A DNA stretch of 56,843 bases, taken from the NCBI GenBank assembly GCA_902582385.1, contig CACHRX010000004.1, positions 1 through 56,843 on the forward strand, in the 5' to 3' direction. The notes under the pieces were generated by a model. It did no database searches. It was not told the origin of the DNA and saw only the letters and a list, made by a program, of their open reading frames with translations. Source of the DNA: an uncultured Pelagibacteraceae bacterium (GTDB taxonomy: Bacteria > Pseudomonadota > Alphaproteobacteria > Pelagibacterales > Pelagibacteraceae). Every line of letters begins with the position of its first letter. The stretch's first letter is position 1. This document shows, piece by piece, positions 38,835 to 48,515 of the stretch. A program made the position numbers and the translations under genes.

Positions 38835-39676
38835 TAACAAAAATTGCACCAATTATACTCGCACTAATAATGTTGGGTTTGGGGTTGGGTTTAAAAGTTG
38901 AGGATTTTACGAGAGTACTAAAAACCCCAAAAGATTTTTTTGTAGGCTTTGTTTCTCAACTGATTATTCTTCCAATAGTTGCTTACTTATTAATTATTAT
39001 TTTAAAAATACCAGCTGAAATAGCAATTGGAGTTATGATTATTGCTTCTGCCCCAGGTGGGGTTACATCAAATATATTAACTAAGTTTGCTAATGGAGAT
39101 GTTGCTTTATCTATTACTTTAACAGCAGTAATTAGTTTAATTAGTATTATTACAGTTCCACTTATAATTTTTACATCTGCAGATATATTTGGAATAACAA
39201 ATATCTCTCAAAATATCTCAATGACTGGTATTGCATTTAAAATGTTTTTGGTTGTAACTTTGCCAGTTATCTCGGGAATGATTTTGAGAAAATTTGCTGA
39301 AAACTTTATAAACTCAAAAATTCAGATATTTGAAAAACTCAATATAGTATTATTTGTTATTTTTTTCATAGCAGCATTTTATGAGGAGAGAGAAAGTTTT
39401 TTAAATTTTTTAATGGAAGCAGGTTTTATTACTTTAACTCTTAACATAACAATGATGATTATAGCTTATTACCTTGGTAAAACTTTTGCCTCAGGAGTAA
39501 GACAACAAAAATGTATTGCTTTAGAATGTGGATTACAAAATGGTACATTAGCGATATTTGTTTCTACACAAATATTTGGTACAGATATAGTTTACATAAC
39601 TCCAACAGCTGCATATGCTTTAATTATGTATATAACTGGTTTTATATTTGTTTTTCTTCTAAAAAATAAAGTTTAA
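38825..39676 (+). CDS. Bile acid:sodium symporter (BASS) family transporter
   Basis: 283 aa; MIIASAPGGVTSNILTKFANGDVALSITLTAV, ALECGLQNGTLAIFV. Confidence 0.9.
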   Translation: MEVVTKIAPIILALIMLGLGLGLKVEDFTRVLKTPKDFFVGFVSQLIILPIVAYLLIIILKIPAEIAIGVMIIASAPGGVTSNILTKFANGDVALSITLTAVISLISIITVPLIIFTSADIFGITNISQNISMTGIAFKMFLVVTLPVISGMILRKFAENFINSKIQIFEKLNIVLFVIFFIAAFYEERESFLNFLMEAGFITLTLNITMMIIAYYLGKTFASGVRQQKCIALECGLQNGTLAIFVSTQIFGTDIVYITPTAAYALIMYITGFIFVFLLKNKV

Positions 39677-42117
39677 CCATTTTTAAAATTTGTTTGTTTT
39701 AAAGGTTTGCTGATTAATTCTATGGGATATTTCTTTTTTTCTACTTCAATATATAAATCTCTATTTTGAAGTTCCTCATTAGAAAAATCATTATTTATAT
39801 ATCCAAATACTAAGTTCTTTTTGAAATTAAATGAATAGTTCCCTGATGTAGATCTTCCTATAATTTTTTCACCTTTATAAATTGGTTCATCATGGAGTAA
39901 TAATGGTTCTCCAGGTTCACTTTTTTTTAAAGTAAACATTGAAAATCTAGTTTTTATTTTACCTTGTTTGATTCTTTCAAGTGCTTGTTTGCCTATAAAA
40001 TCAACTTCTTTTTTAGAGCCAATTGTATAAGATAATCCTGCTTGGTACTGATTTTCTTCAGGGGAAATGTCATGGCCCCAATGTAAAAAACCGCTTTCCA
40101 TTCGCATAATATCCATCGCATGCATACCGCAATTGGAAAGATTAAAATCTTTACCTTTTTCTATAAGTAATTCGTAGATTTTTTTTGTGTCTTTTAGATT
40201 AACATATAGCTCGTAACCTAATTCACCAACGTAAGATAATCTTTGTGTCCAAATTTTAACCCCATCGATTGTAATAAACTTTGCAAATCCAAATCTAAAT
40301 TGATCATTTTCAAAATTATCTTCACTTAAAGTTTTAATTAAATCTCTGCTTTTAGGACCAAACAAACCAAAAACACACAAATCATCTGTTATATCTTTTA
40401 ATTCAATATCTTTAGAGAGATGTTTTTTTATATGAAATTTATCTCTTTCTCTTGTTGCTGCAGAACTTATTACTCTAAAATGATTTTTTTCAACACATAC
40501 AACTGTTAAATCTGTCTCTATTCCACCATCAGAATTTAACATATGAGTATAAACACATTTACCAGGTTCATTTTTAATGTTTGCTGTACAAATTTTCTGT
40601 AATTCTTGATGTGCTTTATCAGACTTTAACTCAAATTTAGAAAAAGGAGTTAAATCATATAAACCAACATTTTTAATAGTGTTATTGGTTTCATATTCCG
40701 CTGATGGGTACCAACTTTGGAAATTATAACTATATTCATACTCAGCTTTTTCTCCGTCTAAAGCAAACCACATAGGTCTTTCATAGCCACCCGAAACTCC
40801 AAAACATGCTCCAAAACTCTTTAGATTTTCATGATGAGGTAAGGTTTTAATATTTCTAGAAGTTTTATGTTGTTTAAATGGCCAATGCATTCCATAAAGA
40901 TCGCCTAATGTCTCAGTTATTCTTTTTTTAATAAAATCCAATTCTGAATGAAATTTTTGAAACCTTTTAATATCATAACTAAAAATGTCCTCATTTATGT
41001 GGCCATTTATCAACCACTCAGCTGTAACTTTACCCACGCCTCCTCCACTTCCAATTCCAATACTATTCAAACCACAACAAACAAAAAAGTTTTTAACCTC
41101 GGGTACTTCTCCCAGAAGAGTATTTGTATCTGGTGTGAAAGATTCAGGTCCAGAGAAAAATTTTCTTATTCCTGCATTTTCTAAAACTGGAAATCGTTTA
41201 ATAGCAGATGCTAAGTAAGGTTCAAAATGTTCAAAATTTTCCTGAAATTCACCAAATGAAAAATCTTCTGGTACTTTATTTGTGTCATTCCAGGCAGGAA
41301 TTGAATTTCCCTCAAAAATTCCAACTAATATTTTACCTGCATCTTCTTTAATATAAGTTCTATTATCAAAGTCCCTTATTACAGGTAATGTTTTAGATAA
41401 ATTTTGTATTGGTTCAGTAATAATATAAAAGTGTTCAGCAGGATAAAGTGGAATACTTACTCCAGCTTTCTCTCCAATTTGTCTTGACCACATTCCAGAC
41501 GCTAAAACAATATATTCACATTCAATTTCTTGGCCATAAACTTTTACTCCTGAAATTTTTCCATTCTTAATTAAAATTTCATCTACAGGAGATTTTTCAA
41601 AAATTTGTGCTCCTTCTTTTCTTGCAGCTTTAGCTAACATATGAGTAACACCTGATGGATCAGCAGCGCCATCTCCAGGCATTAAAATTCCACCAATGAC
41701 ATCATCAGTATTAATAATTGGATAATCTTTTTTAATTTGATTTTTGTCTAAAATTCTTACATCAACATCGTAAAGTTGTGCAGTAGTTGCCTGTCTTTGA
41801 AGTTCTTGCCATCTTCCTTTATTTTGTGCAATTGAAAGTGCACCGTTTAATCTTAAACCAGCTGAATGATCTACTTCTTTTTCAAGTTTTTTATATAAAT
41901 CTAATGTATATTTTCTTATTTTAGTTATTGCTGCAGTTGGACCTAATTGACTAACAAGCCCTGCTGCATGCCATGTTGTTCCTGAAGTTAGTTGATCTCT
42001 TTCTAAAAGAATTGTATCCTTCCAGCCAAATTTGGCTAAATGATAAGCCACAGAGCATCCCACTACTCCACCTCCAATTACAATTACTTTTGTTGATTTA
42101 GGAATTTTTTTAGACAT
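39673..42117 (-). CDS. Dimethylglycine/sarcosine dehydrogenase-like FAD oxidoreductase - GcvT fusion
   Basis: 814 aa; N-terminal VIVIGGGVVGCSVAYHLAKFGWKDTILLERDQLTSGTTWHAAGL, C-terminal GcvT domain (YVGELGYELYV). Confidence 0.92.
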   Translation of the reverse strand: MSKKIPKSTKVIVIGGGVVGCSVAYHLAKFGWKDTILLERDQLTSGTTWHAAGLVSQLGPTAAITKIRKYTLDLYKKLEKEVDHSAGLRLNGALSIAQNKGRWQELQRQATTAQLYDVDVRILDKNQIKKDYPIINTDDVIGGILMPGDGAADPSGVTHMLAKAARKEGAQIFEKSPVDEILIKNGKISGVKVYGQEIECEYIVLASGMWSRQIGEKAGVSIPLYPAEHFYIITEPIQNLSKTLPVIRDFDNRTYIKEDAGKILVGIFEGNSIPAWNDTNKVPEDFSFGEFQENFEHFEPYLASAIKRFPVLENAGIRKFFSGPESFTPDTNTLLGEVPEVKNFFVCCGLNSIGIGSGGGVGKVTAEWLINGHINEDIFSYDIKRFQKFHSELDFIKKRITETLGDLYGMHWPFKQHKTSRNIKTLPHHENLKSFGACFGVSGGYERPMWFALDGEKAEYEYSYNFQSWYPSAEYETNNTIKNVGLYDLTPFSKFELKSDKAHQELQKICTANIKNEPGKCVYTHMLNSDGGIETDLTVVCVEKNHFRVISSAATRERDKFHIKKHLSKDIELKDITDDLCVFGLFGPKSRDLIKTLSEDNFENDQFRFGFAKFITIDGVKIWTQRLSYVGELGYELYVNLKDTKKIYELLIEKGKDFNLSNCGMHAMDIMRMESGFLHWGHDISPEENQYQAGLSYTIGSKKEVDFIGKQALERIKQGKIKTRFSMFTLKKSEPGEPLLLHDEPIYKGEKIIGRSTSGNYSFNFKKNLVFGYINNDFSNEELQNRDLYIEVEKKKYPIELISKPLKQTNFKNG

Positions 42118-42119
42118 AT

Positions 42120-43178
42120 CTATCTAGATCTATCAATCTCAAATTTTATCATCTGTTCTATAGAATTTTTTAAAGTATTGGTTATTTTCCATTTCGGATA
42201 ATCCTTTTTAAATTTAGAATTATCAGAAATCCACCAAATATGATCTCCGAGCCTATTTTTTTTCAATATTCTATATTTACTTTTTTTAGAGCTTATTTCT
42301 TCTATTAAATTTATTGCTTCCAATATTGAACAACTATTATTTCTACCGCCTCCTAAGTTATAAGTTTTCCCACCAGATTTAGGTGATTTTATGAATTCAT
42401 TGAAAGCTGAAATTACATCTAAACTGTTAATATTATCTCTAACTTGTTTACCTTTATATCCAAAAATTGAATATACATTTTCATTGACTATAGATTTAAC
42501 CAAAAAAGATAAAAAACCGTGTAACATAGCACCAGAATGATTTTCTCCAGTCAAACAACCTCCTCTGAAACACGCAGTATTTAAATTAAAATATCTTCCA
42601 TATTCTTGCACTAACAAATCTGCTGATGTTTTAGATGCTCCAAATAAAGAATGTGTAGTATCGTCAATTGACATTTTTTCATTAATTCCATTCTTAAAAT
42701 ATTTGTGTTTTTTTTTAATTTCATACCTTAATTTTTTTTCTTCGAAAGGTAAATTATTGGGATTGTCTCCGTAAACTTTATTAGTCGAAGTAAATATAAA
42801 TGTTGCATCAGGACAATATAGTCTAAAAGCTTCTAATAAATTTAATGTTCCATTTGCATTAATATTAAAATCAGTGAAAGGTTCTTTAATAGCCCAATCA
42901 TGAGATGGTTGGGCAGCAGTATGAATAATTGCTTTAATTTTTTTTGAATTTTTTTTAAAAACATCAAATATCTTATTTTTGCTTCTAATATCTATATCAT
43001 AATGAGTATAAAACTTATTATTATTTATTATCTTTTTTTTCCATTTATTGGAGCTATTTTTTCCAAAAAAATATGACCTCATATCATTGTCAATTCCTAT
43101 AACTTTATGATTTTTTTTTGAAAAAAAATCACAAGCAGAATAACCAATTAAACCAAGAGATCCTGTAACTATTATCAT
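42120..43178 (-). CDS. NAD-dependent epimerase/dehydratase (CDP-tyvelose/paratose epimerase-like)
   Basis: 352 aa; IIVTGSLGLIGYSACDFF, FTSTNKVYGDNPN, SLFGASKTSADLLVQEYGRYF. Confidence 0.87.
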   Translation of the reverse strand: MIIVTGSLGLIGYSACDFFSKKNHKVIGIDNDMRSYFFGKNSSNKWKKKIINNNKFYTHYDIDIRSKNKIFDVFKKNSKKIKAIIHTAAQPSHDWAIKEPFTDFNINANGTLNLLEAFRLYCPDATFIFTSTNKVYGDNPNNLPFEEKKLRYEIKKKHKYFKNGINEKMSIDDTTHSLFGASKTSADLLVQEYGRYFNLNTACFRGGCLTGENHSGAMLHGFLSFLVKSIVNENVYSIFGYKGKQVRDNINSLDVISAFNEFIKSPKSGGKTYNLGGGRNNSCSILEAINLIEEISSKKSKYRILKKNRLGDHIWWISDNSKFKKDYPKWKITNTLKNSIEQMIKFEIDRSR

Positions 43179-43280
43179 AAATAATAATTATATATGTATA
43201 GGAAAAAATAAGAATTTATATACAATATAATAAAAATTAATAACTTTTTATAAGAAATGCTTATTATAGAATAAATTTAA

Positions 43281-44282
43281 ATGGAAAAAATTTGCATAGT
43301 TTATACTCATCATAAATTAGGAGATTTAATTTGGCAATTGCCCTATATTAAGGCAATTAGTCAATATCATAAAAAAAAAATTGATCTTATTGTTAGAGAA
43401 AAAACACAAGCAAAAGATATATTAAAAGATTTAAATCATATAGATGAGATTTATTATAATAATTTTAGAAAAAGTATCTATTATTGGATAGATGTTTTCA
43501 AAATTTTTCAGATATTTTTGAAAAAAAAATATGATTTCGTCTATTTATTAGACAAAGTAAATAAACCTGCTATTGCAGCTAAATTTGCAGGTATAAAAAA
43601 TATAATTGGTCCAGGAATAAAAAATCAAAAAAAATGGATTACAAATAAAAATTTCTTAGAAGAAAGTGATTGGGAAAAAAATTATTCTGAACAATCTCAA
43701 AAATTACTCGAGTTAAACTCAATACCAATTGAAAATTTAATACCTGAAATTGAAATTAACGTAAGAAGTCTTGAAGAAAAAAATTTGGATTTATTAAAAC
43801 CTGGTAAAAAAATTTCATTCGGAGTTGACTCCTTTGAGGACTATAAAATGTGGTATGAAGAAAATTTTATTGAATTAGCTGATTTGTTATATAAAAAGAA
43901 ATTTTTTGATTATGTATATTTAATATGTAGTTCTCAAAAATCATATATTGCAGAAAAGATAATTAAAGACTCAAAAAAAGAATATTTTATAAATTGCTCT
44001 AATAAAAATCTTTCAGGGATAGTTTTGGCACTAAAGAAATCAGCTTTTTTTGTTGGAAATAATTCAGGCCCTCTAAACTTGGCTGCGGCTTTAAAAATTA
44101 AATCATTTGGATTGATTGCGAATGACCCTATTAGTGAACTGAAATTTAGCAAAATTACTCCTATTACACCTGACGAATATGTTGATAATGTATGGACGAG
44201 AAATAGAGTTGGTATGCGCAAACTCACTGCAAAAAAAGTGTACAGCTTTATAATTAATAACTTTGCAGAGGGATTAAATTAG
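43281..44282 (+). CDS. Glycosyltransferase family 9-like protein
   Basis: 333 aa; HHKLGDLIWQLPYIKAIS, FFVGNNSGPLNLAAALKIKSFGL. Confidence 0.78.
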   Translation: MEKICIVYTHHKLGDLIWQLPYIKAISQYHKKKIDLIVREKTQAKDILKDLNHIDEIYYNNFRKSIYYWIDVFKIFQIFLKKKYDFVYLLDKVNKPAIAAKFAGIKNIIGPGIKNQKKWITNKNFLEESDWEKNYSEQSQKLLELNSIPIENLIPEIEINVRSLEEKNLDLLKPGKKISFGVDSFEDYKMWYEENFIELADLLYKKKFFDYVYLICSSQKSYIAEKIIKDSKKEYFINCSNKNLSGIVLALKKSAFFVGNNSGPLNLAAALKIKSFGLIANDPISELKFSKITPITPDEYVDNVWTRNRVGMRKLTAKKVYSFIINNFAEGLN

Positions 44283-44307
44283 GTTTCTGTCTATTATCCA
44301 AAATTAC

Positions 44308-44330
44308 AAAGCCCCTGAGGGAGGGGCTTT
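44308..44330. terminator. Hairpin AAAGCCCC...GGGGCTTT
   Basis: Perfect 8-bp arms around a short GC-rich loop in the convergent intergenic region; no strong U-tract on either strand. Confidence 0.55.
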
Positions 44331-44361
44331 GAAGTTAACTAACTAGAGAGAAAAGTTTTTA

Positions 44362-44411
44362 GGGGGCTCTTCGATTAGTAATCGCGGAGATACAGAGAGC
44401 GAAGAGCCCCC
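44362..44411. other. 50-nt hairpin with perfect 12-bp stem, 3' of amtB
   Basis: GGGGGCTCTTCG (44362-44373) pairs with CGAAGAGCCCCC (44400-44411). Confidence 0.7.
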
Positions 44412-44428
44412 TTATTGTTTATTAACAA

Positions 44429-45730
44429 TCAGTCACGAATTGCATATGCAATTACGCCTGTTTCAGTAACGTCAGTACCTTTAGTTTCAGCTTCTTTACT
44501 TAATCTGATACCAATTGTAGCTTTCATGATTGACCATACAATTAAAGCAACCACAAAAACAAAAACGTTAATTGAAATCACGCCTATTAATTGAGTTCCA
44601 AATGCAGTATCTGGATTTGTAATCGGCACTGCTAAAGTACCCCAAATACCAGCAAATAAGTGAGCCGGTATAGCTCCAACTACATCATCAATTTTTAATG
44701 TGAATAATAGTTTAGTACCATAAACTACGATTACACCACCAACTGCACCAATTAAGATTGCAGCTAAAGGTGAAGGCATCAATGGCTCAGCAGTAATAGC
44801 AACTAATCCACCAATACACCCATTTAACATTTGAACAACATCTGTTTTTCCAAAATTTAATCTTGTTACAGTTGCTGCAGCCATTACACCACCAGCACCT
44901 GCTAAGAAAGTATTTAGAAATATTGTTGAAACGGCAATTGCATCATCAGCTGAACCAATAGCTAATTGAGAACCACCATTAAATCCAAACCAACCTAACC
45001 ATAGAATAAATACACCTACAGTCACTAATGGAATTGAGGATGCTGCGAAGGGTTTAAGCGGCGCAGGAGTACCAGATTTGGTAAACCTACCAAGCCTTGG
45101 ACCTAACATTAAAGCACCTGCTAGAGCTGCTGCTCCACCTGTTGAGTGTACTAATGTTGATCCAGCAAAATCTGAGAATCCCATAGCTGCTAACCAGCCA
45201 CCACCCCACTGCCAACCCATTACGATTGGATAAATAATTCCTGATAAAATTGCTGCAAATAAAAAGAATGGCCAAAGTTTAATTCTTTCAGCTAAAGTTC
45301 CCGATACAATAGATACTGTTGTTGCACAGAATACCATTTGGAAATACCAATCTGATCCATCTGCATAACCAGTATCAACCGCACTAGAATCTGACCATGG
45401 AATGAAGCTACCTATATATCCACCTTCTGGAATCCCATAAGCTAGATTGTAACCAAACATCCAGAACATTATTCCAGCAATTGATATTAAACCTATATTT
45501 TTAGCACAAATAACGGATACACTTTTAGATGTAACCATACCTGATTCTAACATTGCAAATCCACAGGCCATAAAAAAGACCAAGAATCCACAAATTAAAA
45601 ATAGCAAGGTATTAAATATAAAACCTATTTCAGCAGAAACTGTTGTCTCCGCCATTCCTGCACTACTCATGTTTAATAAAAGAATTAAACTTGTGAGCGG
45701 CAGACTTAATTTACTTATTAATTTAGTCAT
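44429..45730 (-). CDS. amtB: Ammonium transporter
   Basis: 433 aa; signal-like N-terminus, GCGFAMLESGM-like (ACGFAMLESGMV), DFAGSTLVHSTGGAAALAGALMLGPRLGR. Confidence 0.97.
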   Translation of the reverse strand: MTKLISKLSLPLTSLILLLNMSSAGMAETTVSAEIGFIFNTLLFLICGFLVFFMACGFAMLESGMVTSKSVSVICAKNIGLISIAGIMFWMFGYNLAYGIPEGGYIGSFIPWSDSSAVDTGYADGSDWYFQMVFCATTVSIVSGTLAERIKLWPFFLFAAILSGIIYPIVMGWQWGGGWLAAMGFSDFAGSTLVHSTGGAAALAGALMLGPRLGRFTKSGTPAPLKPFAASSIPLVTVGVFILWLGWFGFNGGSQLAIGSADDAIAVSTIFLNTFLAGAGGVMAAATVTRLNFGKTDVVQMLNGCIGGLVAITAEPLMPSPLAAILIGAVGGVIVVYGTKLLFTLKIDDVVGAIPAHLFAGIWGTLAVPITNPDTAFGTQLIGVISINVFVFVVALIVWSIMKATIGIRLSKEAETKGTDVTETGVIAYAIRD

Positions 45731-45802
45731 AAGACCTCCCTGTTAAGTAAATATTTATATTTTTTTTAAATATTAAAAACTAACGCTTATTGGGAAAACA
45801 GG

Positions 45803-45821
45803 ATATGCATAATTTGCATAT
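45803..45821. promoter_or_regulatory. Inverted repeat ATATGCA-TAATT-TGCATAT upstream of amtB
   Basis: Perfect 7-bp arms, 5-nt spacer, about 73 nt upstream of the amtB start. Confidence 0.45.
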
Positions 45822-45824
45822 AGT

Positions 45825-45861
45825 AACAGCCTTAATGCAATTTTAGATCATTAAGGCTGTT
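45825..45861. terminator. Hairpin AACAGCCTTAATG-N11-CATTAAGGCTGTT downstream of HU gene
   Basis: Perfect 13-bp arms 45825-45837 and 45849-45861. Confidence 0.7.
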
Positions 45862-45869
45862 AAAAATTT

Positions 45870-46145
45870 TTACTTATTAAATACTTCTTTCAAAGCTTTT
45901 GCTGGCAGGAATTTTACTTTTTGAGAGGCAGCGATTTGTATTTGCTCCCCTGTTCTTGGATTTCTTCCAACTCTTGCTTTTCTTTTAGCCACTTTATAAG
46001 TGCCAAATCCAGCTATTTTTACTGAGTCATCTCCTTTTAAAGCATCTAAAATAGTATTAGTAATAGTATCAAAAGTTCTTTCTGCATCTGCTTTACTTAA
46101 ATTTAAAGCTCCAGAAAGTTTTACTATTAGTTGTTTTTTGTTCAT
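45870..46145 (-). CDS. HU family DNA-binding protein
   Basis: 91 aa; MNKKQLIVKLSGALNLSKADAERTFDTITNTI, VGRNPRTGEQIQIAASQKVKF. Confidence 0.95.
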   Translation of the reverse strand: MNKKQLIVKLSGALNLSKADAERTFDTITNTILDALKGDDSVKIAGFGTYKVAKRKARVGRNPRTGEQIQIAASQKVKFLPAKALKEVFNK

Positions 46146-46304
46146 TTTAGCTCCGGTTTTATTAGGTTATTTGCTATCATTATCAAAAGTGTTGATAAAT
46201 CAAGACTTTTTTTAGTGTTTTAAAAAAAGTTATACACAATATGTTGTAAAATATAGATAAAAGTATTGATTTTATTGAATTTTTTTTAATTGAAGTAAAA
46301 TAAA

Positions 46305-47417
46305 TTAATTTATTAAACCTATGTCTTTTAGGTCATTAAAAGTGGTGAAAAGCATCAATGACAACAATATAAACAAGCCGATTCGAAAAAAACCTTCTTG
46401 TGTTTTTTGCGATAACGGACGACCCAGAACTTTCTCAAATGCATAAAACATTAAATGTCCTCCATCTAACATAGGGATTGGAAACAAATTAACTAGTCCA
46501 AGACTAATTGAAATGTATGCCATCATGCTTATAAAGGCCAAAATACCAAATTCTGCTACCTGTCCTGAAATTTTCGCTATTCTAATAGGTCCTCCAAGCT
46601 GAGATGTATCAGCCTTACCAAAAATCATTGCACCTATATATTTGAGAGAGGAAATACTCACATAATAAACCTCATTAACTGCATGATAAATCGATTGAGC
46701 AGGCCCTAATTTTATATGATTAATTTCGTTATTATAGGCTCCTAATTTTATTCCCACTATTCTTTTGTTTAATTTATTACCTAAATTATCTTCACCCAGA
46801 ACTGTGTTTGGTTTTACTTTGAAAATTAATTCATCGTAAGATCTTTTAATTTTAAAATCGATGATCTCATCTGTAGACATTGTGATAAATTTGGAAACAT
46901 CCATGATACTTTCGACTTTATTGCCATCTATTTCCAAAATTATATCATTTTGTTTTAATCCCCCAACCATAGCTGGACTATCTTTTTGTACTTCGTTGAT
47001 TACAGCTGGTGTAAAGTCTTTACCAATAAATGTATAAATTGAAAAAAATATTACCAAAGCTAGTAAAAAATTTGCTAAAGGACCACCAAATACAATTAAA
47101 GTTCTTTGATATAGAGGTTTTAAAATAAATAATTTTTTTTGTTCTTCTTCATTATACTTTTCTAAAATCTCTTTATGGTCGGCTTGAGAGTATACATTCC
47201 TATCTCCAAAAAATTTTACATAACCTCCAAGAGGTATCCAACATATTTTCCATCTTGTACCGGATTTATCATTCCAGCCAAAAATTTCTTTACCAAACCC
47301 AATTGAAAAGTCAGTAACTCCAACACCATATTTTTTTGCAAAATAGTAATGACCATATTCATGTATAAATACAACAATCAAAATAAGAATAACAAAAGGT
47401 AATAAATAATTTAACAT
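46305..47417 (-). CDS. rseP: RIP metalloprotease (site-2 protease)
   Basis: 370 aa; VVFIHEYGHYYFAKKYGVGVTDFSIGFG HEXXH, PDZ, LGLVNLFPIPMLDGGHLMFY. Confidence 0.93.
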   Translation of the reverse strand: MLNYLLPFVILILIVVFIHEYGHYYFAKKYGVGVTDFSIGFGKEIFGWNDKSGTRWKICWIPLGGYVKFFGDRNVYSQADHKEILEKYNEEEQKKLFILKPLYQRTLIVFGGPLANFLLALVIFFSIYTFIGKDFTPAVINEVQKDSPAMVGGLKQNDIILEIDGNKVESIMDVSKFITMSTDEIIDFKIKRSYDELIFKVKPNTVLGEDNLGNKLNKRIVGIKLGAYNNEINHIKLGPAQSIYHAVNEVYYVSISSLKYIGAMIFGKADTSQLGGPIRIAKISGQVAEFGILAFISMMAYISISLGLVNLFPIPMLDGGHLMFYAFEKVLGRPLSQKTQEGFFRIGLFILLSLMLFTTFNDLKDIGLIN

Positions 47418-47418
47418 A

Positions 47419-48480
47419 TTAATATTCTATAATATCTTTCATTTTAGAAATTTGACCAATTTTGAAAATGATCGCATCTTTTTTTTTAAATCCATACTTT
47501 TCAGCATTATCTTTAAACCTTATAGGGGGTTCCATTATTGGTTCCAATGATAAAACAAATGTTCCCCAATGCATACCTAAAACTTTTTTACTTTTCAAAT
47601 CTCTCCCTATACTCAGGGCTTCCTCAGGATTTGTATGATAAATAGATTTATCTTTATATGGCATAATCGGGTAAAAATTATATGCACCTATATTTATAAT
47701 TGTGAGATCAATTGGCCCATACTTGTCACCTAAATCCTTATAAATATTCCCAAGTCCAGTATCGCATGAGAATAGTATTTTTTTTCCATTGTACTCTATT
47801 AAGAAATTTCCCCACAAAGTTTTATTGGTGTCAGTTAAGCTTCTTTTTGACCAGTGCACAGCAGGAAGAAATGTGATTTTTAAATTTTCATTAATCTTAA
47901 TTTCATCATACCAGTCCATTTCGTTAATATCTTTGTATCCATTAGTTTTGAAATATTTACTCAATTTTAATGGAACTAATACTTTTGCATCTTTAAAAGG
48001 AAATCTTCTAATTGTCATCATATCTTGATGATCATAATGATTATGGGTAAGTAAAAATAAATTAATTTCGGGTAATTGGTTCAACTTTAAAGCTGGGTCT
48101 GTAAATCTTTTAGGTCCAAATATGAGAGGTCCTGCATTTTTAGAAAATACTGGATCTGTTATAATTGTAGTTTTTCCCAATTTGATAATAAAGGTTGCAT
48201 GACCAATCCAAGCTATATAGTCATCATCTTTAAATTTTTCTAAATCACTTAACACTTGGTCTTTGTTTAAAACATGTCCATCAGACACGGTCATATCTAA
48301 TTTTTTCTTTTCTTTATTGAATATTTTATAAGACCATTTTACATTAGGATCTCGTTTAGGTGATCCTTCAGGGTTTCTAAAAGTTCCATCAGGAAGGTGA
48401 TGATAAGGTTTTTTTTCCAAAGCAGTAACTAAGTTATTTAATGTAAAAGTTAAAATTAAAACGCAAAAAAATTTAATCAT
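47419..48480 (-). CDS. MBL-fold metallohydrolase (NAPE-PLD/UlaG-like)
   Basis: 353 aa; AWIGHATFIIKLGKTTIITDPVF, LLTHNHYDHQDM, SCDTGLG, GMHWGTF. Confidence 0.9.
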   Translation of the reverse strand: MIKFFCVLILTFTLNNLVTALEKKPYHHLPDGTFRNPEGSPKRDPNVKWSYKIFNKEKKKLDMTVSDGHVLNKDQVLSDLEKFKDDDYIAWIGHATFIIKLGKTTIITDPVFSKNAGPLIFGPKRFTDPALKLNQLPEINLFLLTHNHYDHQDMMTIRRFPFKDAKVLVPLKLSKYFKTNGYKDINEMDWYDEIKINENLKITFLPAVHWSKRSLTDTNKTLWGNFLIEYNGKKILFSCDTGLGNIYKDLGDKYGPIDLTIINIGAYNFYPIMPYKDKSIYHTNPEEALSIGRDLKSKKVLGMHWGTFVLSLEPIMEPPIRFKDNAEKYGFKKKDAIIFKIGQISKMKDIIEY

Positions 48481-48515
48481 GTATATAACTTTTTTAAATA
48501 TAGATTCAAAATTTT

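Noticed and set aside
44373-44390. 13-nt TAGTAATCGCGGA in the hairpin loop resembles a conserved 16S rRNA segment
   Set aside because: A 13-mer match against ~4.5 kb of rRNA is expected by chance several times in a window of this size; no flanking rRNA similarity.
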